A stretch of DNA of 58,695 nt from assembly GCA_030447595.1 (NCBI GenBank), contig JAUJON010000004.1, positions 1 through 58,695 of the forward strand. The letters are read 5' to 3'. The stretch's first letter is position 1; each line of letters starts with the position of its first letter. Shown piece after piece: positions 9,303 to 18,146 of the stretch. The position numbers and the translations under genes are program-made. Below the pieces are notes generated by a model. That model was given only the letters and a program-made list of their open reading frames with translations, was not told the origin of the DNA and did no database searches. The stretch comes from Thermosynechococcaceae cyanobacterium YX3bin19. GTDB taxonomy: Bacteria; Cyanobacteriota; Cyanobacteriia; Thermosynechococcales; Thermosynechococcaceae.

Positions 9303-9674
9303 ATGGAACGTAATGCCTTCGAGAATACTCACCTCAATCGCCTGTTGCTTTTTCTCTACCTTGTACCCGTGTTTGGTTTTTTTCCGGCTTGCTGGACCCT
9401 CTATCGGCGGCGAGGCAGTGATCAACAGCGAGTTGCTAGTCGTTTAGCAATTACCCTTAGCCTTGCTTGGATCTTGGGCTATAGCCTGCTTAAGGTGGGG
9501 GGAGAGGTAATGATTGAAGGTAATGTAGAGTTTTTAGGGGTGTCGCTACTGGTAACCGACAGTTTGCTCTCTTCTAGTTATTTTCTCGTGAACCTTTGGC
9601 TAATGGTGCAGCTATGGCAACACAAGCCCTTGAAGCTACCTGGGGTCAGCCAAGTTGCCAAGCACCTACCTTAA
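9303..9674 (+). CDS. Hypothetical small membrane protein
   Basis: 123 aa from ATG 9303. Three hydrophobic segments are visible at about residues 12-33, 48-66 and 80-105, with a basic YRRRGSDQQR loop after the first. The composition and the clean frame argue for a real gene. It is oriented away from the AI-2E gene and precedes the GTPase gene by about 85 bp. No family is recognised with confidence. Confidence 0.65.
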   Translation: MERNAFENTHLNRLLLFLYLVPVFGFFPACWTLYRRRGSDQQRVASRLAITLSLAWILGYSLLKVGGEVMIEGNVEFLGVSLLVTDSLLSSSYFLVNLWLMVQLWQHKPLKLPGVSQVAKHLP

Positions 9675-9758
9675 TCATACAGGCTTAGGGCTAGTTAGCA
9701 GCTGAGCGCAACTAGAGTTTAGACCCACTAAGATTAGAACCAGAACTCAACTGCTTTC

Positions 9759-11159
9759 ATGCCTTTATCGCGCTTACTGCCGCTGCTGCTGGGTCTCATC
9801 CTAGTTCTGGGGCTGATGATCTGGCTTGTCTATACCATCTCCCGTCTTTACACATGGGTTTCATTTTCCTCACCGCTGCTGGCTAACGTTCTGCTCATCC
9901 TGCTGGCTGCCCTTCTCGTCATTTTAATTGGGGCTGTAATCTACTACTTGCTTCTGTTTCAGGGGACACGACGGCGGTCACCACAACGGAAGAAACAACG
10001 GCCCAAAGTTTCAACGCTCAAACCCGAGGCGGCGGAAGAAACCCTGCAAGCGGTACGCCAGCAGGTGGATCAAATTCAGGACCAAGTCGCACGGCAGGCC
10101 CTAATAGCCCGTTCTCAGGAAATCGCCGAGAATCTCGCCCGACGGGAACTGCGAGTGGTTGTATTTGGTACCGGATCAGCGGGTAAAACTTCAATTGTGA
10201 ACGCGCTGATGGGTCGCATGGTGGGTCAAATCGGTGCGCCAATGGGGACTACTGAGGTAGGAGAAACTTATAGTCTCAAACTCAAGGGCCTAGAGCGAGA
10301 GATCTGGATCACTGACACCCCTGGCATCTTGGAAGCCGGAGTAGCGGGTACCGAACGCGAACAAGTAGCCCGCCAGTTGGCAACCGAAGCAGATTTACTC
10401 TTGTTTGTGCTGGATGATGACTTGCGCCAGTCGGAGTTTAAGCCCTTACGAGCTTTAGCCAAAATTGGCAAGCGATCGCTGCTAGTGCTCAACAAAATTG
10501 ACCGCTACACCGAAGCGGATCGCGAAGTAATCTTGGGCCGTTTACGGGACCGAGTGCAGGAGTTTATTGCACCTGGAGATGTGGTGGCGATCGCAGCTCG
10601 GCCCCAGGCTGTCCGGCTGGAAACCGGCGAGATCCTTGAACCTGATCCTCAGATCATGCCGTTGATTCGGCGGATAGCAGCCGTACTGCGGGCGGAAGGA
10701 GAGGAGCTAGTAGCCGACAACATCTTGCTACAGTCACAACGGCTGGGAGAAGAAGCCCGGCAGCTCATCGATGTTCAGCGGATCTCCTTGGCTAAAACTC
10801 TCGCTGGGCTAGGCATTGTCCGAGGCGTAGTTCAAATTGTTACTTCAGCATTACGACTCAGCATTAGTGGCTTTTTAGTGGGGACAGCCATTCAAAGCGT
10901 GAGTGCCGCTTATCTAACTCGCATTGCCGGTAAAAGCTTCATCGAGTACTTCCGCAATAACCAAGATTGGGGAGACGGGGGTATTACAGAAGTGGTCCAG
11001 CAGCAGTTTCAACTCAACCGCCGAGATGAATTTATCAAAACTTTTGTCCAGGAAGCACTGTCTCAGCTTCCTAAAAAACTAGGGCGAGATGTTGAATTTC
11101 CTCCATCAGATCAACCAGGTCGTCCCTTCTCTCAAGGATACGACAGCGAACAAAAATGA
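9759..11159 (+). CDS. Membrane-anchored Era-like GTPase with DUF697 C-terminus
   Basis: 466 aa. Two N-terminal membrane helices (about residues 5-28 and 40-68) precede a basic linker and a TRAFAC GTPase domain: G1 GTGSAGKTS (137-145), G2 Thr in MGTTEVGE, G3 DTPG (186-189), G4 NKID (245-248) and a G5-like IAARP. The C-terminal part from about residue 310, with VRGVVQIVTSALRLSISGF, resembles DUF697 found in YcjF-type proteins. Such proteins are membrane GTPases of unknown process. The gene stands alone on the plus strand, with no obvious operon partner. Confidence 0.88.
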   Translation: MPLSRLLPLLLGLILVLGLMIWLVYTISRLYTWVSFSSPLLANVLLILLAALLVILIGAVIYYLLLFQGTRRRSPQRKKQRPKVSTLKPEAAEETLQAVRQQVDQIQDQVARQALIARSQEIAENLARRELRVVVFGTGSAGKTSIVNALMGRMVGQIGAPMGTTEVGETYSLKLKGLEREIWITDTPGILEAGVAGTEREQVARQLATEADLLLFVLDDDLRQSEFKPLRALAKIGKRSLLVLNKIDRYTEADREVILGRLRDRVQEFIAPGDVVAIAARPQAVRLETGEILEPDPQIMPLIRRIAAVLRAEGEELVADNILLQSQRLGEEARQLIDVQRISLAKTLAGLGIVRGVVQIVTSALRLSISGFLVGTAIQSVSAAYLTRIAGKSFIEYFRNNQDWGDGGITEVVQQQFQLNRRDEFIKTFVQEALSQLPKKLGRDVEFPPSDQPGRPFSQGYDSEQK

Positions 11160-11707
11160 TCAGGCATGAAGCAAGTTCTGTTCGTTTACTCGTTTAAAAG
11201 ACAAAACCCTGGGTAATGTAAATAACCCAAGGTCAAATTTCAACCTAAGAAACTAGCCAAGACCTGTAAACGATGACACCTAAGACCGCTCTGATGAAGG
11301 ATTGCGCCTTCCCTCGGTAGCCACGAAATGGAGGAAGCGACAAAAACTCCATACCGCCCAGGTCAAACTAGCCGTTATTCTATTTGCATTTCATCTACAC
11401 TGTCTACACATCTGGCGTCGCTCTCCTTCGATGTATAGCAATGGGCCACAGCGGTATAACACCCAGCCAGTGCATCAATGCTTTCTATACCTATTGAGTT
11501 TACCAGTAGAAAACCTAGTTTTTATCAGCCTTTGGTGAGAAAGAAGACCAGTGTCTAATCAGTCTGTGGGTATAGATTCAGCAAGCTGGTCCCGAACCAA
11601 CTCACAGTTCATTGCGCCTAAACCACTCCCTATGTGCTAAAAATGCTGAAGCCAGTTGAAGCCGAAGCTTGTACCCCTCATTGACCCTACCCAACGAATC
11701 CACCTTG
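11160..11707. other. Intergenic region upstream of the GH116 gene
   Basis: About 550 bp between the GTPase gene and the glycosidase, both on the plus strand. The short frames present do not look like protein (biased composition, no homology recognised). No tRNA cloverleaf or convincing terminator was seen. It should contain the promoter of the GH116 gene. Confidence 0.35.
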
Positions 11708-14149
11708 ATGAAATCTGAAGCTCAGCGTCGGTCTGCTGAAATTCCTACTTGTGCTTGGCAGCGACCCATTGGGCTGGGGTGGAATAAACCTTACACGGTT
11801 CGCTACGTCAGTAACCTAGACGATGGCCCCTGGCATGGTATGCCTTTAGGTGGGTTTGGGGCAGGCTGTATCGGTCGTTCCTCAAGGGGAGATTTTAACC
11901 TGTGGCACCTTGATGGCGGTGAACACACATTTGGGGCAATTCCAGCTTGTCAGTTTAGTGTGTTTGAGTCAGCAGCATTGACTCAAGCCTATGCCCTCTG
12001 TACTGAACCTACAGCGGATGGTGCTTTAAGCCAGTGGCAGTGGTATCCGGCTAGCTCAGCTACACGCTCTACAGGCAGCTACCATGCTCTTTATCCTCGC
12101 AGTTGGTTTGTCTATACAGGGGTACTGCAAGCACAGCTAACCTGTGAACAGTTTTCTCCCATCTGGGCTGAGAACTATCAAGAGACCAGCTACCCTGTCG
12201 CTGTATTCCAGTGGACAGCTTACAATCCGACTGAGCGACCCCTTACCCTCAGCCTGATGCTGAGCTGGCAGAACGTTGTCGGTTGGTTTACCAATGCGAT
12301 CGCCAATCCGCAGGTTTATGTTCGCGATGATGGTAGTCCTGAATACAACTATCAACCCCGGCTTGGAGAAAGCACTGGTAATTTTAACCAGCTGATGCAG
12401 GACCAGGATATCGTGGGTTGCATCATGGACCGGGCTGGCCTAGGCTCTCAGCACCCCCAGGAAGGCCAAGGACAGTGGGCCATCGCCACAATGGGTAAGG
12501 GGTTAGAAGTCTTCTATCACAGCCGCTGGAATCCGGTTGGTGATGGCGCAGACCTTTGGCAAAGCTTTGCCCAGGACGGATCTTTAACGAACCAGGAGGG
12601 TACAACCCCTGCAGTTGAGAAGGAACAGGTGGCGGCAGCGATCGCGGTTCGCTTTACCCTAGCTCCAGGAGAGGCCCGGGAAATCCCGTTTGTACTGGCC
12701 TGGGACTTTCCAGTTACAGAATTTGCTAAGGGTATTGAGAATTACCGCCGCTATGCCGACTTTTTTGACCGCAGTGGTAAAAATGCCTGGGCAATCGCTT
12801 GCACAGCTCTAGAAAACCACACAAACTGGCGACACCAGATTCAAGCCTGGCAACAGCCCATTTTAGATCGGCAGGACTTGCCAGACTGGTTCAAGATGGC
12901 ATTGTTCAACGAACTTTATGACCTCACCAGCGGCGGCACCCTCTGGAGTACAGCAGATGAGCAAAACCCTGTGGGCCAGTTTGCCGTGCTGGAATGCCTC
13001 GACTACCGCTGGTATGAGAGTTTAGACGTGCGGCTCTATGGTTCCTTTGGCCTGCTGATGCTCTGGCCGGAGCTAGAAAAATCTGTAATGCGGGCGTTTA
13101 GTAAGGCAATTCCCACGGCTGATGATACCTCGCGGCAGATTGGCTATAACCAGTCTTGGGCACCGCGTAAGGTTGCAGATGCAGTACCCCATGATTTGGG
13201 TGCCCCCAACGAGCATCCTTGGGAGAAAACCAACTACACTAGCTACCAAGACTGCAACTTGTGGAAAGACCTACCCTCTGACTTTGTGCTGCTCGTATAC
13301 CGGGACTTTCTGTTAACAGGTGCAGTGGATTACGATTTCTTAGCAGATTGTTGGCCTTCAATTCAGTTAGCCCTAAATCACCTCAAAACCTTTGACCTCA
13401 ATGGTGACGGTATTCCTGAAAATTCTGGTGCTCCCGACCAGACCTTCGATGACTGGCGGCTACAGGGGATCAGCGCCTACTGCGGCGGACTCTGGATTGC
13501 TGCCTTAGAAGCTGCGATCGCCATTGGCAAAATTCTGATTGAGCAGCCGCAGCAAGAGGCATGGCACGAAAAGCCCTTACAAGATACCCTAACCACCTAC
13601 CAAACCTGGCTTGGTCAATCCCGTGGTGTTTACCAGGAAACGCTCTGGAACGGACAGTACTACCGCCTCGACAGCAACAGTGGCTCTGATGTTGTGATGG
13701 CTGACCAACTTTGTGGGCAGTTCTATGCCCGATTGCTGGAACTCCCAGACGTAGTCCCAGAGGATCGGGCTCAGTCCGCCCTGAATACAATCTATGAAAC
13801 CTGCTTCTTAAAGTTCCAAAACGGTCGACTTGGAGCCGCTAATGGGCTGCGGCCTGAGGGTATACCAGAGAAACCAGATGCTACTCATCCTTTAGAGGTC
13901 TGGACCGGAATTAACTTCGGCTTAGCTGCCTTTCTGCTACAGATGGGAATGAACTCAAAAGCATTCCGATTAGCAGAAGCAGTTGTGCATCAGATTTATG
14001 AGAATGGCCTCCAGTTCCGTACCCCAGAAGCAATTACCGCCCAAAGAACGTTCAGGGCCTGCATGTACCTCAGACCCGCAGCTATCTGGGCAATCTATGG
14101 AACGCTAAATGGGTTTACTAAGACCAAGCAGATAAACTCAAGGCGATAG
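11708..14149 (+). CDS. GH116 family glycoside hydrolase (GBA2-type beta-glucosidase/glucosylceramidase-like)
   Basis: About 813 aa from ATG 11708; a TTG 39 bp upstream (11669) is an alternative start. The N-terminal beta-sandwich begins with GMPLGGFGAGCIGRSSRGDF, typical of GBA2-type GH116 enzymes. The catalytic (alpha/alpha)6 domain carries FAVLECLDYRWYESLDVRLYG, holding the expected nucleophile Glu, and NGDGIPENSGAPDQTFDDW, holding the acid/base Asp. No signal peptide is evident, so a cytoplasmic enzyme is likely. The family cleaves beta-glucosides or beta-xylosides and glucosylceramide; the natural substrate in cyanobacteria is not established. It stands alone between unrelated genes. Confidence 0.92.
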   Translation: MKSEAQRRSAEIPTCAWQRPIGLGWNKPYTVRYVSNLDDGPWHGMPLGGFGAGCIGRSSRGDFNLWHLDGGEHTFGAIPACQFSVFESAALTQAYALCTEPTADGALSQWQWYPASSATRSTGSYHALYPRSWFVYTGVLQAQLTCEQFSPIWAENYQETSYPVAVFQWTAYNPTERPLTLSLMLSWQNVVGWFTNAIANPQVYVRDDGSPEYNYQPRLGESTGNFNQLMQDQDIVGCIMDRAGLGSQHPQEGQGQWAIATMGKGLEVFYHSRWNPVGDGADLWQSFAQDGSLTNQEGTTPAVEKEQVAAAIAVRFTLAPGEAREIPFVLAWDFPVTEFAKGIENYRRYADFFDRSGKNAWAIACTALENHTNWRHQIQAWQQPILDRQDLPDWFKMALFNELYDLTSGGTLWSTADEQNPVGQFAVLECLDYRWYESLDVRLYGSFGLLMLWPELEKSVMRAFSKAIPTADDTSRQIGYNQSWAPRKVADAVPHDLGAPNEHPWEKTNYTSYQDCNLWKDLPSDFVLLVYRDFLLTGAVDYDFLADCWPSIQLALNHLKTFDLNGDGIPENSGAPDQTFDDWRLQGISAYCGGLWIAALEAAIAIGKILIEQPQQEAWHEKPLQDTLTTYQTWLGQSRGVYQETLWNGQYYRLDSNSGSDVVMADQLCGQFYARLLELPDVVPEDRAQSALNTIYETCFLKFQNGRLGAANGLRPEGIPEKPDATHPLEVWTGINFGLAAFLLQMGMNSKAFRLAEAVVHQIYENGLQFRTPEAITAQRTFRACMYLRPAAIWAIYGTLNGFTKTKQINSRR

Positions 14150-14327
14150 GTGATCGGCAGCTAAGGTTTGAACTTAGGTGGCGACACAATCTATACAGCC
14201 TCTTGATTATTCCAAGAGCTGAGAATTTGCTAAGACTTGCTCCGCAGACGCTAGAACTAGGTTAATCGCCTTACCACTGCTTTTATCTTGCTAAGCGGTC
14301 AGGGAAGCCGATTGCTTTAAAGGCACT

Positions 14328-14570
14328 CTAGTTATTAGCCGATTGCACACCCTCATTATGAGCAAAAGGAGATTTTACTTTCCAGTGCCACTGGCCATCC
14401 TCACCTTGTTCATAGTCATTTTTCACCGTGTTCCAGGCAACGCTGTGGGCTTCATCACTGTTGCCACTGTTTTCTTCAAAGGTATTAAAGGCAGCCATGA
14501 AAACCTGCTGCGCAGCCGCAGGCAGTTGTCTGACATCTTCTGGTAATTCTTCAAGCTGCTTGAAAGCCAT
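14328..14570 (-). CDS. chaB: ChaB family protein
   Basis: 80 aa. ELPEDVRQLPAAAQQVFMAAFN followed by AHSVAWNTVKNDYEQGEDGQW is the ChaB signature and the length is typical. ChaB was named as a regulator of the ChaA cation/proton antiporter in E. coli, but that role is weakly supported; in cyanobacteria small ChaB proteins are often stress-associated. A ribosome site AGGAG lies before the start. It is followed downstream by a gap and the convergent GH116 gene. Confidence 0.85.
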   Translation of the reverse strand: MAFKQLEELPEDVRQLPAAAQQVFMAAFNTFEENSGNSDEAHSVAWNTVKNDYEQGEDGQWHWKVKSPFAHNEGVQSANN

Positions 14571-14686
14571 AAGTTAACTCCTGGTAATACTATTTTTTCA
14601 GGCTTTTACCTGCTTAGCTCTATACTAAGCAGTAGCAAGTGTCAGCTCATCTTTCTAATGGGGTAGCAACGATAATAAAAACGTTG

Positions 14687-15433
14687 CTAAATGATCGAAG
14701 GAAGCGCTCCCGTAGGAATACCTAGCACCGGACAGGGAAAATCACAGTTCAATTGTTGGACAACTAAATCTGCCGCTGAATAACAGCCTAAACAGAGCAA
14801 AGCCGCTGCTTCTGTCTCAACAATTTTCCTCAGTTCCGTTGCAACTAGTCCGAAGCGGAGATGGGCTTTGAGCGAACCCCGCCATTCATCAGCGAGGCAG
14901 CGAGCTTGCCATAAAATTCTGGTTCGCTCAAATGGGTCACCCTGGAAAAGCTGGGTTTCCCTTTGGAAGAGCTGGGTTTCCGTGGATGGCATTAGCAGGC
15001 TAGCTGTCGAAGCTGAGGGCTGGCAAGTTAAAACAGGTCCACTCGGTCTATTTCCAGGCTGCAGCGACTCTTTGAGTTCTTGATAAGACAGCTGAACGGG
15101 GCTGATACTGGTGAGGCCAAAGCAATCAGGGCTACAGCTACTTTGACTGTTGTCTACAACATAGACAACTTGAACAATCACCTGCTTACGAGTTACTAAC
15201 CGGGTTTGATGGGCAATCCACAAGGTCAAATCTAAGGCAGCATGACTTTTAGGAGAGCCGTTGTAGCCAACTACTAAATTGATAACTTGTTTAGACTGAG
15301 TCCAATCTGTAGGTGTGGTATCTGGACCCGGCAGTAACACCACTTCCTCAGTTAAATCAGGGCAATCCGACGTACCCTGCAGGCGTAGCAACATCGACTT
15401 AATGCTCACAATTTTGCCTCTCAATAGACCCAT
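14687..15433 (-). CDS. Universal-stress-protein-like protein under a c-di-AMP riboswitch
   Basis: 248 aa if read from ATG 15433. After a 50-residue lead, KQVINLVVGYNGSPKSHAALDLTLWIA starts a UspA-like Rossmann fold; the second half (ARCLADEWRGSLKAHLRFG ... AAALLCLGCYSAADLVVQQL) matches the remainder, with an insert of about 60 residues between. The usual G-2x-G-9x-G(S/T) ATP loop is not clear, so nucleotide binding is uncertain. The leader contains a canonical ydaO element at 15535-15655, and the start codon itself falls in a 7-bp hairpin (15427-15451), suggesting translational or transcriptional control by c-di-AMP. An internal ATG at 15394 is an alternative start. Confidence 0.7.
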   Translation of the reverse strand: MGLLRGKIVSIKSMLLRLQGTSDCPDLTEEVVLLPGPDTTPTDWTQSKQVINLVVGYNGSPKSHAALDLTLWIAHQTRLVTRKQVIVQVVYVVDNSQSSCSPDCFGLTSISPVQLSYQELKESLQPGNRPSGPVLTCQPSASTASLLMPSTETQLFQRETQLFQGDPFERTRILWQARCLADEWRGSLKAHLRFGLVATELRKIVETEAAALLCLGCYSAADLVVQQLNCDFPCPVLGIPTGALPSII

Positions 15434-15451
15434 TTAGATGAGAGATGGGTC
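15427..15451 (-). promoter_or_regulatory. Hairpin sequestering the USP start codon
   Basis: On the minus strand GACCCAT (15451-15445) can pair perfectly with ATGGGTC (15433-15427), with an 11-nt loop. The second arm begins with the start codon of the stress-protein gene. It lies about 85 nt downstream of the c-di-AMP riboswitch, in the position expected of an expression platform. This is a sequence observation; its use is inferred. Confidence 0.45.
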
Positions 15452-15534
15452 AAGAACGAACAGCCACTGTTCCTGATACTTACAGTGAAATCCGCAAGGA
15501 GACTCAAGCAAATGCTATAGAAAAGCTGGAAGCT

Positions 15535-15655
15535 TGGGACTCCTTCCAACGCCGACGGAGTTAGCTGACGGGCTAAGACTGGAAGGTGTCTTTCTCATGA
15601 TTGAGATTAGCCCCATTAATTGGTTCCTCCGCTTCAAAACCAGTTGTGCAAGGAT
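15535..15655 (-). ncRNA. c-di-AMP riboswitch (ydaO/yuaA), canonical copy, ahead of USP-like gene
   Basis: Read on the minus strand, the conserved blocks appear in order: GCGGAGGAACCAA, GGGGCTAATCTC, GACACCTTCC, AGCCCGTCAGCTAACTCCG, and GGAAGGAG. These match the ydaO/yuaA (Rfam RF00379 type) core as known from Bacillus and Thermoanaerobacter examples, including the CGGAG/CTCCG and CCTTCC/GGAAGG pairings. This class binds c-di-AMP and usually switches gene expression off. It lies in the ~320-bp gap upstream of the USP-like gene on the same strand. Confidence 0.88.
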
Positions 15656-15753
15656 ACAGTTATCAATACCGGCTTTGGATTAGGCTACCCACTAGTAACC
15701 GCTAAATAATTGTACTGGATTTCTTTGAACGGTATTACAGTTTGTATTTTTTT

Positions 15754-16578
15754 TTAATCAAAATAGTGGTCTAGGAAATTCATTGACTGGTTGCGAAGTT
15801 CCTGATACTCAGGAAGCTCACGCAGTGAAGCGCGATCGGGGTGAGGAAACGGGACCTCTAGTATTTCGCCAATGGTTGCATTAGGACCATTAGTCATCAT
15901 GACAATCCGGTCTGACATATAAAGCGCTTCATCCACGTCGTGAGTAATCATCATCACCGCATGACGATGGTGCTCCCAGATATCTAGTACTTGTTGCTGT
16001 AGTCGACCACGGGTCAGGGCGTCTAAGGCTCCAAAGGGCTCATCCATCAGCAACATCTTCGGCCGGACTGCCAGGGCACGGGCAATTCCTACCCGCTGTT
16101 TCATGCCGCCAGAGAGTTCATCGGGGTACTTATTTGCTGCTTCGGTTAAGTTCACCATTGCTAGGTGTTCATTGACAATCCGTTTTCTGTCACTTGCAGA
16201 GGCATGGATCAGCACTTCATCCACAGCCAGCCGCACGTTCTCGCGCACCGTCAGCCAGGGCAACAACGAGTAGTGTTGAAATACCACCATCCGCTCGGCT
16301 CCAGGCTTGCGGATCTTCCGTCCCTCTAGCTGCACAGAGCCGGAAGTCGCTGGTTCCAGACCGGCCACAATTTTAAGTAGGGTTGACTTACCGCAACCAG
16401 AGTGACCAATGACGGAAATATATTCATCTGCTGCGATAGCCAGATTAATATCTTTGAGAACAACAAACTCACTACCATCCGCAGCAGGATAGGACTTGCT
16501 GAGGTTTTCAATGACGAGGAAATCAGATGAGCTAGACCTTTTAGGGACATTGGTGGAACGTCGGGTAAATTGAGCCAT
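15754..16578 (-). CDS. NrtD/CynD-like ABC transporter ATPase
   Basis: 274 aa. Walker A GHSGCGKST (residues 58-66), the family phrase FQHYSLLPWLTVRENV, signature LSGGMKQRVGIARAL, Walker B LLMDEP and the H-loop ITHDVDEAL are all intact. It is the short, single-domain form (NrtD/CynD type), not the NrtC form with a fused substrate-binding domain. It is the last gene of a permease, binding-protein, ATPase operon. The clade imports nitrate, nitrite, cyanate or bicarbonate; no cynS or nitrate reductase gene is adjacent to decide the substrate. Confidence 0.9.
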   Translation of the reverse strand: MAQFTRRSTNVPKRSSSSDFLVIENLSKSYPAADGSEFVVLKDINLAIAADEYISVIGHSGCGKSTLLKIVAGLEPATSGSVQLEGRKIRKPGAERMVVFQHYSLLPWLTVRENVRLAVDEVLIHASASDRKRIVNEHLAMVNLTEAANKYPDELSGGMKQRVGIARALAVRPKMLLMDEPFGALDALTRGRLQQQVLDIWEHHRHAVMMITHDVDEALYMSDRIVMMTNGPNATIGEILEVPFPHPDRASLRELPEYQELRNQSMNFLDHYFD

Positions 16579-16616
16579 GGTTAACGCCTGTAAAAATAGA
16601 AGATGAAATGCACCAG

Positions 16617-18026
16617 TTAAGACATAAAAAAGCGACTGGGGCGATTTGCCCGGATTTCAAAGCTGTTAAGGTAACCAACTGGATCGCTGGGGTCAAAAGC
16701 CTTGTGGTCAATAAAAACTTCTGCAGGTTCGACGACAAAATCTTCTTTAGGGCATTCAATTCCCATTTCCGCAGCGATTTCTCGATAGAGGCCAGTTCGC
16801 CAGCCTTTACGGGCCAACTCCTCAGCATTTTTGGGAATTTCCGGAATCTGTCCCCAACGTGCTGCTTGCGTCATTAACCAAATACTGTGAGACTGCCGGA
16901 GAAACGTGGAGTGGTTACCAGGTTCTTTGGCAAGATCAGGTGGCAAATCAAAGAAAATTGTGGTTTCCAGCGCCTTAGAGATGCGATCTTTACCATCAAA
17001 TCCCCCATAGTTGTATTCACCCACAATTGCTGGCCGGGTTAACTGGGGTTTTGCCCCAGTAAAAGATTTAGCTGCAATGATTTTGGCAACCTCTTCCCGG
17101 TTTTCTGGTTTACTGCAGTACTGGCAGGCTTCAATCATGGCTTTAACCAGAGAACGATAGGTTTTAGGGTTCTCATTGATGAAAGATTCCATCACCCCTA
17201 ATAGGCGATCCGGGTGCCCACGCCAGATTTCTCTGCCTTGGGCAAACGTAAAACCAATGCCCTCATTACCGCTGATAGCCCGTGTATTCCACGGTTCTGC
17301 CACCATGTAAGCTTGCATAGCGCCAATTCGCATATTGGTTACCATCTGAGGTGGCGGGATAATAATGACCCGGAACTCTTTAATCGGATCAACTCCAGCC
17401 GCAGCAGATAAGTAGCGCACAAAGTATTCATAGATAGCGGAGCTGAGGACGACAGCCCAGATACGCTGCTCAGATGGGAGTCCATCAAAATAACGTCGGA
17501 AGTCGCGGCCAAACGCCTCTAGATCTCCGTTGTACTCTCGCCAGGGACGCAGACCGGCCTCCCACATCGCCCGGTTCATCGTCATAGCGTTACCGTGGCG
17601 GTGGATGGTCATTGCTGCACACAGAGGGGCATGGGGAGCTCCCTCTGCGCCTGCACGAGCATTCGTAACCGAACCGGAGACAACTGGAGAAGCATCTAGG
17701 CGGCCAAAAATGATGCCATCGCGAGAGGTGGCCCAACTCGCTTCCCGACTGAGCTTGACGTTCAGGCCGTACTTGCGGAAAAACCCTTTCTCCCAGGCGA
17801 TCGCAAAGGGAGCACAGTCATTTACCGGCACATATCCAACGATAAGATTGGGCTTCTCCAAGGTCTTAGGGTTAACGACAGGCTCCACTGCCAGAGCAGC
17901 CTCAGATAGTTCTTTAGGGGCCTTACTCGTATTGATCGCACAGGAAGAGAGGGCAATCCCAGCGGCTGTCCCTCCCAGCCCTTGAAGAAAAGTACGGCGG
18001 GTGTAACGTTGTGAAGCGTTGCTCAT
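16617..18026 (-). CDS. NrtA/CmpA-like Tat-exported substrate-binding lipoprotein
   Basis: 469 aa. The N-terminus has a twin-arginine motif (YTRRTFLQGLGG) followed by a hydrophobic core and a lipobox LSSC, so it is predicted to be exported folded and lipid-anchored. The mature domain matches the NrtA/CmpA/SsuA-like periplasmic family (LIVGYVPVNDCAPFAIAWEKGFF ... ASWATSRDGIIFGRLDAS ... AYMVAEPWNTRAI). Length is close to NrtA. Residues fixing nitrate against bicarbonate or cyanate specificity cannot be assigned by eye; the loop after GRLDAS differs from typical NrtA. It lies between the permease and ATPase genes. Confidence 0.9.
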   Translation of the reverse strand: MSNASQRYTRRTFLQGLGGTAAGIALSSCAINTSKAPKELSEAALAVEPVVNPKTLEKPNLIVGYVPVNDCAPFAIAWEKGFFRKYGLNVKLSREASWATSRDGIIFGRLDASPVVSGSVTNARAGAEGAPHAPLCAAMTIHRHGNAMTMNRAMWEAGLRPWREYNGDLEAFGRDFRRYFDGLPSEQRIWAVVLSSAIYEYFVRYLSAAAGVDPIKEFRVIIIPPPQMVTNMRIGAMQAYMVAEPWNTRAISGNEGIGFTFAQGREIWRGHPDRLLGVMESFINENPKTYRSLVKAMIEACQYCSKPENREEVAKIIAAKSFTGAKPQLTRPAIVGEYNYGGFDGKDRISKALETTIFFDLPPDLAKEPGNHSTFLRQSHSIWLMTQAARWGQIPEIPKNAEELARKGWRTGLYREIAAEMGIECPKEDFVVEPAEVFIDHKAFDPSDPVGYLNSFEIRANRPSRFFMS

Positions 18027-18146
18027 GGATTTATCCCACTTAAACTCTTATAGCTAGACTCTCGAAGTCAGCCAATTTTCCTCGCCTTGTTGGACAGAAG
18101 CATAAAATCCCTACTGGCTAGCTCGTTAAGCTTGAAGAGATTAGGG

